A stretch of 64,000 bases of DNA, from positions 229,936 to 293,935 of the forward strand of contig CAJXQC010000001.1 in assembly GCA_913058495.1 (NCBI GenBank), given 5' to 3'. A program made the translations under genes and the position numbers. The DNA comes from an uncultured Balneola sp. (lineage in GTDB: Bacteria; Bacteroidota; Rhodothermia; Balneolales; Balneolaceae). This document shows positions 8,780-17,531 of this stretch, in pieces (position 1 is the stretch's first letter; every line of letters begins with the position of its first letter). The notes under the pieces were generated by a model. It ran no database searches. It had not been told where the DNA came from and was given only the letters and a program-made list of their open reading frames with translations.

Positions 8780-10465
8780 ATGTTTTCAAAAAGAATACTG
8801 GTTTTAGGACTGGCTACCATGGTGCTTTCATGTGCCACAGTTCAGCAACAGATAGGGAAAGTGGCTTTGAAATTCATGACCAAAAAAGAGGCGGATTTCA
8901 ATAACATAGCAGCAATCGGAATGTATCAAACCAATGTATATTCCGCAGATGTAGGAATTACAACATTGGGTACCGAAGATTGGGAAGAAGGTGAAAACCT
9001 GGTTGGAGTACAACTGGTTAAGCCGGGAGGTGCAATTGGAGTTATTGCTCTGGACGGAACAGTTACTGTAAATGGAGTGGAAGCCAAGAGTTATGGAGGC
9101 GGCGCTTATTACGCCAGATTTGATGCGGAAGACACGTCTACAAAAACGGTTACATTGACAAGCTCTAACGGTGAATCAACTGAGTTTGAGATATCTTCGT
9201 TACCATCGGTAAGAATCAAAAGTATAAATGGCAATAGTGCATCCCCAACAGTAGACCTGAATTCAGATCTGGAAATAGAATTGGATTACGACTCGGATGC
9301 AGAAGGTAAACGAGTAATTGTTTCTTTGATAACCAGCGCAGTTGGAGCCAAAGGTTTTGCTTATTTCCAATCAGCTGTAATAAACAACAAAATTACTGTC
9401 CCCGCTGATGCATTTAAACATAAACACATAGCAGGCGGTGGCCCTACCGGTAAAGATGTAACCAATTGGGTGAAAGGTGTGAATCATTTACAGGTCATGA
9501 TTCTGGAATCGGACAGAGGGGCTTCCGTACAACCATTTGATTATTTTAAAAAGGATATGAGATCTTTTGATACGGTTCCTGTTAATGTAACGGGCGATGC
9601 TGAAGGTCGCGCATGGGTTCAGATAAAAGGAAATTCCGAAGAAAGCTCAGGAAAATTCAAATATACCGCAAATTCATCGAACGCATGGTATGCTCGTCCT
9701 TTGGATTCTGATATACAACGAATCGGTATATCTTCGCTGAGTGTTTCAGGTACACTTTATAAACAAGAAACTGAAACTTCAGAAAGAGATAATTATGCAA
9801 CCGGTTATCGTGAGATAACAACAACTACAACCACCTTTCAATTTCCTGAACTGGATGATCAGTACTGGGATCAGTTTTTGGAAAATATCTACGGAGATCT
9901 TACTTCGATGCTGAGAAATGATTATGGAGCTTCGGTAGTGGATGTGGATCAAATTACATCTAATTCAATTTATGATGAGTTTTATACTCCCGAAGATGAA
10001 AATTCCAAAGAGTACATTGCTAAAAATCTGAGAAACACTAAACGACTCGTTCCTAACTCTCTGGGGGAAATTCTGGGAGACAGAACAACCGCTCTTATTG
10101 CTGACGATGGTGTTTCAGCTCGTTTAATGCGGGATATGAATATGGATGCTTTTATGGACATAGTAATTAACTACCAGGTTGCCGGAGGAGAAAATAATAC
10201 TATCGTACTTGTTCCTAATGTGAGCTATCGGGTATCCGGTCAAACTCAGGGTTATGATGGAACCTCGAATGTGTGGTTCAACGGCAATATTCAAGGTCCG
10301 GGTGTTTCATTCAGTGAGTCAGAATTTTCTGACTTAAACGCATTAAACCGTATCGGTCAAAAAGATGTGATCGTTAAGCTGATCAAACAATCCATCAAGG
10401 AATTGTCAGAGAAGCAAAATGAATTTGGATATCAAACTGTCTGGAAGACAGCACTCGAAAACTAA
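8780..10465 (+). CDS. Lipoprotein of unknown function, 561 aa
   Basis: The N-terminus MFSKRILVLGLATMVLSCA is a lipoprotein signal with lipobox LSC, so the mature protein should be attached at Cys18. The rest is beta-rich and soluble; from about residue 60 to 145 it reads like a small Ig-like or carboxypeptidase-regulatory-like module (VTLTSSNGESTEFEISSLPS), followed by a longer mixed region with a YxT-rich patch (ITTTTTTFQFPELDD). No catalytic motif is recognised. A strong AAGGAG site precedes ATG 8780 and a terminator follows at 10504, so it is a single-gene unit. Confidence 0.75.
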   Translation: MFSKRILVLGLATMVLSCATVQQQIGKVALKFMTKKEADFNNIAAIGMYQTNVYSADVGITTLGTEDWEEGENLVGVQLVKPGGAIGVIALDGTVTVNGVEAKSYGGGAYYARFDAEDTSTKTVTLTSSNGESTEFEISSLPSVRIKSINGNSASPTVDLNSDLEIELDYDSDAEGKRVIVSLITSAVGAKGFAYFQSAVINNKITVPADAFKHKHIAGGGPTGKDVTNWVKGVNHLQVMILESDRGASVQPFDYFKKDMRSFDTVPVNVTGDAEGRAWVQIKGNSEESSGKFKYTANSSNAWYARPLDSDIQRIGISSLSVSGTLYKQETETSERDNYATGYREITTTTTTFQFPELDDQYWDQFLENIYGDLTSMLRNDYGASVVDVDQITSNSIYDEFYTPEDENSKEYIAKNLRNTKRLVPNSLGEILGDRTTALIADDGVSARLMRDMNMDAFMDIVINYQVAGGENNTIVLVPNVSYRVSGQTQGYDGTSNVWFNGNIQGPGVSFSESEFSDLNALNRIGQKDVIVKLIKQSIKELSEKQNEFGYQTVWKTALEN

Positions 10466-10503
10466 CTTATATAGTTAGTACTTAGTTGATACACTAAACA
10501 CTT

Positions 10504-10535
10504 AAAAAGCCCCGCAGGAATGCAGGGCTTTTTTT
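10504..10535 (+). terminator. Rho-independent terminator
   Basis: AGCCCCGCA-GGAA-TGCAGGGCT forms a stem with one mismatch followed by seven T; the A-run before it makes it work partly in both directions. It ends the lipoprotein gene at 10465. Confidence 0.9.
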
Positions 10536-10626
10536 ATAAGAAAAAAGAATACAATATTTTTTATAGCATAAAACATTTATTTAAATAGTAAGTTATATCA
10601 TGCAATTATGAATATATAATATCCAA

Positions 10627-11160
10627 ATGAAGAAAATAATTTTACTGATTGTACTCAGTGTTTTACTGGCTTCAACAAGTTTATTCAGCCAGACAAAAAA
10701 ACCACTAGAATTTGTAGGAACGAAGCAACTTGGACTTACGGCTTCTACTTTAGGGGGAACCGGTATTTATTACCTGCATCCAATTAACGAGAAAGATAAC
10801 TTCAAGATAGCAGGTATTTATATTTATGATGATAATAGCTCCTATTCCGATTCTTATTTCTCAATTGGATTTGATTATCAACGGGATTTCTATGAGGAGT
10901 ACACTAGAAGAGTATATTTTTTGACGGGTGCTCATATAGATAATGCAATAAGTGAAGATGCCTTTTTTGAAAGTTATGAAAACGATGATAAAGCCAGCTT
11001 TTTTAGTATAGGTGTAGGAGTAGGTGCCGACCTGGGTGACAGAAGCAAAGGATTGGTATTTAATCTCCATTTAACATATCAGCTAACAAAAAGCTTAGAT
11101 GATAATGACAGAACCAGAGTTGGTTTGGGTGCAGGAATTGGGGTAGGTTTTAATTTCTGA
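10627..11160 (+). CDS. Small exported beta-barrel-like protein, unknown
   Basis: 177 residues with a signal peptide (KKIILLIVLSVLLASTSLFSQ, cleavage after about residue 21). The mature part shows alternating hydrophobic beta strands rich in Gly and aromatic residues (YFSIGFDYQRDF, GVGVGADLGD, RVGLGAGIGVGFNF) and ends with Phe, as in outer-membrane beta-barrel proteins. About eight strands would fit. No family is recognised. It lies between a terminator and a long hairpin, so it is transcribed alone; no clear ribosome site is seen. Confidence 0.65.
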   Translation: MKKIILLIVLSVLLASTSLFSQTKKPLEFVGTKQLGLTASTLGGTGIYYLHPINEKDNFKIAGIYIYDDNSSYSDSYFSIGFDYQRDFYEEYTRRVYFLTGAHIDNAISEDAFFESYENDDKASFFSIGVGVGADLGDRSKGLVFNLHLTYQLTKSLDDNDRTRVGLGAGIGVGFNF

Positions 11161-11238
11161 CATACTTTCAAAAAATCAATTTTAAAAAGGATTCATCTTA
11201 TAGATGGTTATCTCGGGCATATAAATAATATAAAAATG

Positions 11239-11274
11239 AATCTGTAAGTGCTGTTTTAAAGGCACTTACAGATT
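11239..11274. terminator. 13-bp perfect hairpin between convergent genes
   Basis: AATCTGTAAGTGC and GCACTTACAGATT flank a 10-nt loop between the convergent barrel-like gene and the ABC permease gene. It lacks a long T-run but is well placed as a bidirectional terminator. Confidence 0.6.
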
Positions 11275-11283
11275 ATGTATGCC

Positions 11284-12750
11284 TTATCTCATATCATATC
11301 TCAGAAAAGAGATAAAAGCCCCACCGAAAGTTAAAATTATAAAAATACCCAATAATCCGAAGTCAAGAATGCTTTTGGAAAGCGCATTACTTGTGCTTAA
11401 AACAGGAGCGGAATACTGTGGCATTTCGCTGGTATCCAAAGTCTGATCATCTCTTCCAAAATCAATTTTCACTCCTGATTCTGAATCAACATTAATACTG
11501 AACCCACCACGTGATCCACTTTCAGATTGCTTCTTTTGAGTAAAATCGGTGAATTTATCACGATACTCCCGCATACTATCTTCATATCTGGATTTCATAT
11601 CAATATCTGTACCGGCAATATTCATGGCAGCCAAACGGAATGAAGAAGCAGGAGAAATTCGAGCTAAACTGAATGCAACTCTTTCCTGAAGTTTCTTCTG
11701 ATTAGAAGTCTCCTCAATAAGTCTTCTGTTGTTTTCAGTAATGTCTTGTTGTACCTGTTTTCTGGCAGCATCATCTTCTTCCAGCCAATCCCATTCCTTT
11801 TCATCGCGATATGCTTGCCTTTCGGCATCATCCATCCCTTCCATTTCTTGGGAACGCTTTCTCCATGTTTCTGAAATGGTTGAAGAGTATTCATCCCATC
11901 GTGCTTTTTGGTAGGCTTCCTGTTTGGCTTCTATTTGGGCAATAGATTCCACTTCTACAAGCTGACCCGATGCCATTACACTCATTCTTGGTAAGATCAA
12001 CACGCCACCGATCCATATTACTAAAAGAAGCAGAAATGATAATGATGATTTTCTGGTGATGGTCGAAACTAAAAGTCCAATCCCAATAAAGAAGGTGACA
12101 TATAAAACAGACAGCCCTATAAAGCTGGAAATGCTCACCCAGTCACCGCCGGAAATGGGAACTCCCATCAGTGTTGTAATAAGTAATGCGATCAGAATTA
12201 GAATCAATAAAGGAATAATAAGTCCGATCCAAACACCCGCAAATTTAGAGATCAGGTAGCTTGCTCTGGAAACAGAATTAGCAAAAGCCAGTTTGAGTGT
12301 TCCGTTTTCTCTTTCACCATTAATGGCATCGTAGGTAAATAAAATGGCAAATAGTGATAATACAACCTGTACAATAAATGTAAGATCAATGAATCTGAAT
12401 AATGCGAAAAGTGTCTCGTCAGAATATGGACTGCGAGTAAGTTTCACATCCTGAAATCCTGAAATTCTAGAAACACGCCCTACATCGAAGTGTAACCCGG
12501 ATACAAAAACCTGCATGGGATTAGGTTTTCTGTGTACCTGGTTTCGAACACTTCCCCAATTTGTGGCTTGTGCAATATCCTGAGTAGCGATCTGCTGGTT
12601 CGCCTCATATTGGGCAACTGCTGTATGATATTCCTGAACCCCGATGTAGACACTGGTTAAGATCAGAATAGAACAAACCAAGAAAGTCGCCGCAAATTTC
12701 GGGCTTAGAAGGATGTTTTTTAGTTCTTTTTCAATCAATAGTTTAATCAT
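11284..12750 (-). CDS. ABC-2 type permease (second of two paralogues)
   Basis: 488 residues. One membrane helix at about 20-38, a long extracytoplasmic stretch to about 125, then a block of helices (about 130-260) and a last helix near 460-480. The motif YDAINGERENGTLKL after the second helix, with SVSRASYLISKF, is characteristic of ABC-2 permeases of the NosY/DUF3526 kind. Between about 270 and 440 is a highly charged, helical extracytoplasmic domain. It is last in an operon with the ATPase at 14256-15047 and the paralogue at 12774-14189; AAGGA lies before the ATG. The two permeases probably pair as a heterodimer. Substrate unknown. Confidence 0.85.
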   Translation of the reverse strand: MIKLLIEKELKNILLSPKFAATFLVCSILILTSVYIGVQEYHTAVAQYEANQQIATQDIAQATNWGSVRNQVHRKPNPMQVFVSGLHFDVGRVSRISGFQDVKLTRSPYSDETLFALFRFIDLTFIVQVVLSLFAILFTYDAINGERENGTLKLAFANSVSRASYLISKFAGVWIGLIIPLLILILIALLITTLMGVPISGGDWVSISSFIGLSVLYVTFFIGIGLLVSTITRKSSLSFLLLLVIWIGGVLILPRMSVMASGQLVEVESIAQIEAKQEAYQKARWDEYSSTISETWRKRSQEMEGMDDAERQAYRDEKEWDWLEEDDAARKQVQQDITENNRRLIEETSNQKKLQERVAFSLARISPASSFRLAAMNIAGTDIDMKSRYEDSMREYRDKFTDFTQKKQSESGSRGGFSINVDSESGVKIDFGRDDQTLDTSEMPQYSAPVLSTSNALSKSILDFGLLGIFIILTFGGAFISFLRYDMR

Positions 12751-12773
12751 GATAAATCCTTAAATCGTTTTAA

Positions 12774-14189
12774 TTAACGTAGATCGTATTTCAGGAAGGC
12801 AAAGAAAGCACCCCCAAAGAAAACGATGTTGAAAAGAATAAGTAGCCCCAAATCGAGTAAGCTTCGGCTTGCCGTTGATGATAAAGTCGCTTTTTGGAAT
12901 TCGAACTCCGGTAGCTCAGAAGCATCAATGGTTTCCGGTTCTTCGCCTGAATCATCATCTGTGGATATGATCATTCTGAAGCCTGTCATACCGCCGGTTC
13001 CGGTTTTTTCGGTCATAAAATCATTATAGACTTGCTGATAATCCTGAGCAGAATCCATATATCTGTTTTGTAGTCCTAAAGAAGTACCTGCAAGTTCAGT
13101 GGATGCTATGCTGAAAACGGAAGCAGGAGAAATTCTTGATAAAGATAACGCTAAGCGCTCTTGCTGTCTTCTTTTGTTGATATACTGCTCGTTGATCTTC
13201 TCTTCAAATATTTCGGTTTTTTTAGCTCGTTCTTCCGAAAGTTCACTCATATACTTTGAGAATTCCTGCATTACCTGCTGAGGTTCGGTACCTTCCGGAA
13301 CAGAGAAATCTGCCATTTTTGGGCGATCATCAGCGAACAACTGAAAACGATATCTGTTTTTTTCCGATGTGATCTCGTCTACATTTGGTACTTCAACCAT
13401 TCTCCCTGAAATCAAAACTGAAGCCCTTGGTGTAATCAAAACCGCAAAGATCCATACTACCAAACCAATTAAGAATGAGTTTGAGGGTTTATTGGTCATG
13501 GCAGAAATGCCGATGGTCAAAGCCAGAAATAACCCAAAATAAGCCAGACCTGAAATCAGAATTAAGCCTAATCTCAACCATTCATCACCTGTAAGATTAA
13601 CTCCGAGCACAGGGAGCAAAGCACACCCTATTAAGAGCGGAATAATGAGAGCCACAGAAAGTCCCGCGAAAGATCCCGCCAGTTTACCGGCAATAAAAGA
13701 TGCTCTGGAAACTGAATTGGAGAAGCATAACTTTAGTGTTCCACTTACTTTCTCACCATTAATGGCATCGTAAGCAAAAATGATAGCGAACAGAGAAAGA
13801 ATCACTCCGAAAATGAATTCCAGATCCATAAATCTGAAAATCGCAAAAATGGGTTCGTCATTGAATCGTGTGTTTTGAGCAGAAAGTTCTCCACGGCCAC
13901 GTACTTCAATATCTCGGCCTATATCATTTGAAATTCCTGTAACCAAAGCCATGAGAGGTTGAGGTGGCAGCATAATACTATGATTAACGCTCATCCATTC
14001 CGTGTTTGCAGCAATCTGATTATAATTTTCTTGTTTAGCTGCTTCGTATTGTGCTTTTCCTGCTAAATAATTCTGAGCTCCCATAAAGAAAGACAGAATG
14101 ATCAATAACGAACACACAGCAAAACTGATCGTGAACCGACTGCTTTGCAGAATTTCTTTGAGTTCTTTTATAAATATTAATTTAAACAT
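12774..14189 (-). CDS. ABC-2 type permease (first of two paralogues)
   Basis: 471 residues with the same plan as its downstream neighbour: helix near 20-38, extracytoplasmic loop, YDAINGEKVSGTLKLCF and SVSRASFIAGKLAGS, further helices to about 260, a charged helical extracytoplasmic region (about 265-440) and a final helix ending FLKYDLR (the neighbour ends FLRYDMR). The two genes are 23 bp apart and clearly arose by duplication. Together with the ATPase they should form an inner-membrane exporter-type complex. The ATPase stop is 66 bp upstream, with a hairpin in the gap. Confidence 0.85.
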   Translation of the reverse strand: MFKLIFIKELKEILQSSRFTISFAVCSLLIILSFFMGAQNYLAGKAQYEAAKQENYNQIAANTEWMSVNHSIMLPPQPLMALVTGISNDIGRDIEVRGRGELSAQNTRFNDEPIFAIFRFMDLEFIFGVILSLFAIIFAYDAINGEKVSGTLKLCFSNSVSRASFIAGKLAGSFAGLSVALIIPLLIGCALLPVLGVNLTGDEWLRLGLILISGLAYFGLFLALTIGISAMTNKPSNSFLIGLVVWIFAVLITPRASVLISGRMVEVPNVDEITSEKNRYRFQLFADDRPKMADFSVPEGTEPQQVMQEFSKYMSELSEERAKKTEIFEEKINEQYINKRRQQERLALSLSRISPASVFSIASTELAGTSLGLQNRYMDSAQDYQQVYNDFMTEKTGTGGMTGFRMIISTDDDSGEEPETIDASELPEFEFQKATLSSTASRSLLDLGLLILFNIVFFGGAFFAFLKYDLR

Positions 14190-14204
14190 AGTTATTTGGG
14201 CTTT

Positions 14205-14244
14205 GTCATTTGTTAATTGGAAAAAACTGCCATTATCAAATGAC
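14205..14244. other. Inverted repeat between ATPase and permease genes
   Basis: GTCATTTG (14205-14212) pairs with CAAATGAC (14237-14244) around a 24-nt loop within the operon. It may tune processing or stability of the permease mRNA; that is inference. Confidence 0.35.
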
Positions 14245-14255
14245 GATTAATATTA

Positions 14256-15047
14256 TCAGTTCAGATCGTTTGTTAATACAAGGTTTTGATCCGTTTCTTC
14301 CATATATCCGGCCATATACTCCACGTAGAGTTGTTCAAGATTTACACCTTTCAGTTCCGCATTCGTTCGTTGAGCAACCAATTCGCCGTTATTCAAGATC
14401 CCAACATGATCGGAAATCTCTTTAGCTCTGAAGATGTCGTGTGTACTCATAAGAATCGCTTTTCCTTCATCTCTCAATTCACCAATCAGTTTTGTGAACT
14501 CTTTCCCGGCTTTTGGATCTAATCCTGATGTAGGCTCATCCAATAAAATTGCCGGAGCGTTTTTAAGAATAGCTATAGCGATACCACATTTTTGTCGCAT
14601 TCCTTTTGAGAAGTCTCTTAGTTTTTTATCAAATGCTTCACTTTGAAGTCCCACTCTGTTCAGTGCGTTCTCGTAATCTGATCTTTTGTAATTGCTCTTA
14701 CCACCCAATCGAACAAAGAAGTCTATGTTCTGCATAGCAGTAAAATTAGGATAGAGTTGAACATTTTCAGAAACAAAAGCCACATTCTTTTTTGCTTCCA
14801 GTGGATCTGAATTTGAATCGATTCCATTTATAAATGCATTTCCGTTTGTTGGCTGAATGAAATCCAGAAAAATATTGATGGTAGTGGTTTTACCGGCTCC
14901 GTTTCCGCCCAGCATTGCATAAATTTCGCCCGGCATTACCTTGATATTCAGATTATCCAAAGCTTTTACTCCATCTTCATAGACCTTGGTAAGATTTCGG
15001 GCTTCCAATAAAGGAGCTTGTTTGATTGTCTCGTTTGCAGTTTCCAT
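14256..15047 (-). CDS. ABC transporter ATP-binding protein
   Basis: 263 residues, one ABC domain: Walker A GGNGAGKTTT, Q-loop region VAFVSENVQLYP (Glu where Gln is usual), signature FSKGMRQKCGIA, Walker B AILLDEPTSGLDP, H-loop STHDIF. The closest general class is the CcmA/NosF-type ATPases that partner ABC-2 permeases. It would drive the two downstream permeases. The C-terminal tail after about residue 225 holds a short extension (LEQLYVEYMAGYMEE) common in this class. It is 120 bp downstream of the NEW3 protein gene, with a palindromic repeat in the gap. Confidence 0.9.
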   Translation of the reverse strand: METANETIKQAPLLEARNLTKVYEDGVKALDNLNIKVMPGEIYAMLGGNGAGKTTTINIFLDFIQPTNGNAFINGIDSNSDPLEAKKNVAFVSENVQLYPNFTAMQNIDFFVRLGGKSNYKRSDYENALNRVGLQSEAFDKKLRDFSKGMRQKCGIAIAILKNAPAILLDEPTSGLDPKAGKEFTKLIGELRDEGKAILMSTHDIFRAKEISDHVGILNNGELVAQRTNAELKGVNLEQLYVEYMAGYMEETDQNLVLTNDLN

Positions 15048-15060
15048 AATGTTGTGTTTT

Positions 15061-15126
15061 CAGCTGTCAGCATTTGGCATTCAGCTTTTGTTAGTTAATT
15101 ACAAAAGCTGAATGCTGTTAGCTGAA
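15061..15126. repeat. Long imperfect palindrome inside the ABC operon
   Basis: GCATTCAGCTTTTG (15077-15090) pairs perfectly with CAAAAGCTGAATGC (15102-15115), and weaker pairing (CAGCT... / ...AGCTG) extends to the outer ends. The AGCTGAATGCTGxTAGCTGA style is a known kind of intergenic repeat in Bacteroidota (recollection). It lies between the NEW3 and ATPase genes. Confidence 0.6.
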
Positions 15127-15167
15127 GGCAATTTTGATTTAGATTTTTATTTCAACTTTGTTCCCCA

Positions 15168-16667
15168 TCACTTCCTTGATAGTTTAATTCCGAAAAACAC
15201 GAGCCCACCTACTAACCCGATGATGAGAAAGAGAATCAGTGAAGTACCCAGAATGCTGGCTTCTGCATTTATCTGAACAGTGAATGTTTTGTCTTCTGCG
15301 TTTACCGGTTGATTGTCAGACAATGAAGTTGATCTTAACCGGGTTTCGTATTTTCCAACGCTTACATCTTCAGGTGGAGTAAGAGTAAGTGTTACCGTTT
15401 TTTCTTCCCGTATTCCAAGTTCAGAAATGATTACAGGATTAATGGATTTCTCCCATTGAAACGGAGCGTCCATTTCAAATTCGATGTTATCCAATCGACG
15501 TGAGCCTTCGTTTACAACGGTAAAAGTGAAATTGACAGGTTGTCCTTCTTCAGCAGTATTAAAAAGCTGTGGAGCCTTTATAGCCAGCTTTCCAACACCT
15601 TTTGGGATCATTTCCAGTTTCACATAACCTACATCTAACGCTTTAACTTCTTCTTCAGTCCAGATTTCTCTTCTGCGATCATTCACTTCAGTAACTTTAT
15701 CCTGAGGAACTGCCATCACAAAGAAATCTATGGGTTGATCCATGATCACATTCTCTGTGGGACGATCCGGTAACGAGATATTCAGGTTAGTCTGACGTGT
15801 GTTATTACTTTCCGTGAACTTGATCTGACTGATTCTCCCCTGAGCTCCAACCTCGCTGAAATAGCGGGCTACAGATTGTGGAAGGTTTACAACTTCCAGT
15901 TTATAGGTGTCATCTGTACCACTGAATAATTCCAGTCCAAGCCCGAAAGTAGCATCGCTTCCAAGTTCAATTTCCTGCGAAAAACGTTCTGATTGTATAA
16001 GTACTTTATTAGCGGAAGCATCTTTCTGAAGAAATACTTTCGGATTCCTGGAAGAACCGTTTCCGTAAATGATATTAACAGTAGCTTCGTCAACATCCTG
16101 TAGTAATTCAAACTCAACGGTTGTAGGATTCCCCGAGCGTAACTCAGAAAGTTTGATCTCATAAGGACTGCTGATGATGGCTCCATCATCATTACCAAGT
16201 GATACATACACATTGTGAATCACATCCGGTTGAAGAGATCGAAATAACTCATCTTCCATATCAATAATTTGCGAAAACTCCGCGGTTGCCCCGGAAGTAT
16301 TAGCGAGTGTTACCCGAACTTTTTTCCTGCCATTCTCTTCCTGAGATTTAACTGCGTTAACAATACTTACAAATTGCTGCTCAAAAAGTAGTACCAGTAA
16401 TGATTGCTGATAATTTACTTCAGCATCCAGAAACGAATTCTTTGCTTGCTCAAAGGCTTCCCTGGAAATCAGATCTTTTTCAAAAAGTTCTTCAGTTCGG
16501 TTCATTTCACTAAGTGCACGTTCGTACGAACTTTTTGCCCGTTTTAATCCTAACAAGGGATAGCTGTCATCTCGTGCATTAGGGAAAGGAGTTTGAGCTG
16601 TTGAAGTGGTTGGTATTAACAACCCAATTCCCAGTAGGATTAATAAAAAACAGAAGAATTTATCCAT
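15168..16667 (-). CDS. NEW3-type domain protein with C-terminal anchor
   Basis: 499 residues: signal peptide (about 1-24), a helical segment (about 40-110) rich in Glu/Gln that may form a coiled coil, beta-sandwich domains, a NEW3/CARDB-like Ig module at about 360-460 (FTFTVVNEGSRRLDNIEF, TLTPPEDVSVGKYETRL), and one membrane helix at about 473-493 followed by KLSRK. It is therefore a periplasmic protein held in the inner membrane. NEW3 proteins next to ABC-2 transporters are widespread in archaea and some bacteria; their role is not settled. The first 8 bp overlap the end of the PDZ gene, pointing to translational coupling. Confidence 0.7.
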   Translation of the reverse strand: MDKFFCFLLILLGIGLLIPTTSTAQTPFPNARDDSYPLLGLKRAKSSYERALSEMNRTEELFEKDLISREAFEQAKNSFLDAEVNYQQSLLVLLFEQQFVSIVNAVKSQEENGRKKVRVTLANTSGATAEFSQIIDMEDELFRSLQPDVIHNVYVSLGNDDGAIISSPYEIKLSELRSGNPTTVEFELLQDVDEATVNIIYGNGSSRNPKVFLQKDASANKVLIQSERFSQEIELGSDATFGLGLELFSGTDDTYKLEVVNLPQSVARYFSEVGAQGRISQIKFTESNNTRQTNLNISLPDRPTENVIMDQPIDFFVMAVPQDKVTEVNDRRREIWTEEEVKALDVGYVKLEMIPKGVGKLAIKAPQLFNTAEEGQPVNFTFTVVNEGSRRLDNIEFEMDAPFQWEKSINPVIISELGIREEKTVTLTLTPPEDVSVGKYETRLRSTSLSDNQPVNAEDKTFTVQINAEASILGTSLILFLIIGLVGGLVFFGIKLSRK

Positions 16668-17400
16668 CAGTGCTGAGCTTTACGTTACCTTTTGCTTTAG
16701 GCTTTTTGATCGTAATTTTGATGTCATCATCAGGTTTTGAAAACTCGAAAGTGAGATTCGATCCGATTTCAACAGCATCAATGATCATCTTTGCATCTTC
16801 AGAATTCTCAGGTTTTTCATCATTAATAGAAACAATGTTGTAACCCTCTAGATCGAGAGTTTTGAATTCATCCGGTAATAATGGTGCCAAAACACGCTGA
16901 ACGGTTACCATATCATTGCTATCAGAAAGCACTAGTCCCAATTCCGGAACAACTGTAGCAGGCCCGTCACCAGACATTTCCATACTCATTACCATTCTGT
17001 TGCCTCCGGCACCTGGTTCCGGAGTATCTCCTTTCTTTTTTCTTAAAATGAAGCGTTCACTACCTCTTCGTACTCCAATTTTTACCTCTTCATCTTTAGA
17101 TACTGAATCATATATTTTTCTCAGTTCAGCGATGCTGCCTGCTCTTTTCCCATTCATCATTATAATGAGGTCTCCTCGTTCCAGTTTATCACCGGGTTCA
17201 TCAGAGTTACCCATTCTGACTCTAACTTTAATTTCTCCGTCCTCTTCAATCAGCATGGCTTGAAATTCCTGAAGCATTAAAGAGGTGGCAGCATCGAAAG
17301 TCATCGTTCTTGTTTCCTGAGCTTTAGCAGGGATAGCTAGCAGTGCGGTGATAATTGTAATTAGTGGTATCAGTGATTTTATTTTCATAGATAGTTTCAT
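16660..17400 (-). CDS. Exported PDZ-domain protein
   Basis: 246 residues with a signal peptide (about 1-27, ending AKA). One PDZ domain is clear at about 70-120 (DKLERGDLIIMMNGKRAGSI, EVKIGVRRGSERFIL), and a second weaker PDZ-like segment spans about 145-235 (LGLVLSDSNDMVTVQRVL, LEGYNIVSINDEKPEN). There is no protease domain, so it probably works as a peptide-binding adaptor in the periplasm. It is the first gene of the minus-strand operon with the NEW3 protein and ABC transporter and is divergent from the histidine kinase by 131 bp. Confidence 0.75.
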   Translation of the reverse strand: MKLSMKIKSLIPLITIITALLAIPAKAQETRTMTFDAATSLMLQEFQAMLIEEDGEIKVRVRMGNSDEPGDKLERGDLIIMMNGKRAGSIAELRKIYDSVSKDEEVKIGVRRGSERFILRKKKGDTPEPGAGGNRMVMSMEMSGDGPATVVPELGLVLSDSNDMVTVQRVLAPLLPDEFKTLDLEGYNIVSINDEKPENSEDAKMIIDAVEIGSNLTFEFSKPDDDIKITIKKPKAKGNVKLSTDG

Positions 17401-17446
17401 TATTTGATTTGTTGGGAGGAATATTCGAAACTGAACACTATGAGTT

Positions 17447-17494
17447 GTTAAGCACTCGCAAAATGTTTGTTAAGGATGTTAAATCGGAGTTAAA
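17447..17494. promoter_or_regulatory. GTTAA direct-repeat cluster in the divergent promoter region
   Basis: GTTAA(G/A) occurs at 17447, 17469, 17478 and 17489 on the plus strand, spaced 22, 9 and 11 bp. OmpR/PhoB-type regulators usually bind direct repeats with about 11-bp spacing, and the neighbour at 19450 encodes one. The cluster lies between the PDZ operon and the kinase gene, where it could control both. This is a pattern match only. Confidence 0.4.
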
Positions 17495-17531
17495 ATTTTT
17501 CGAATGACATCAAAAGCACCTAATTTCAATC

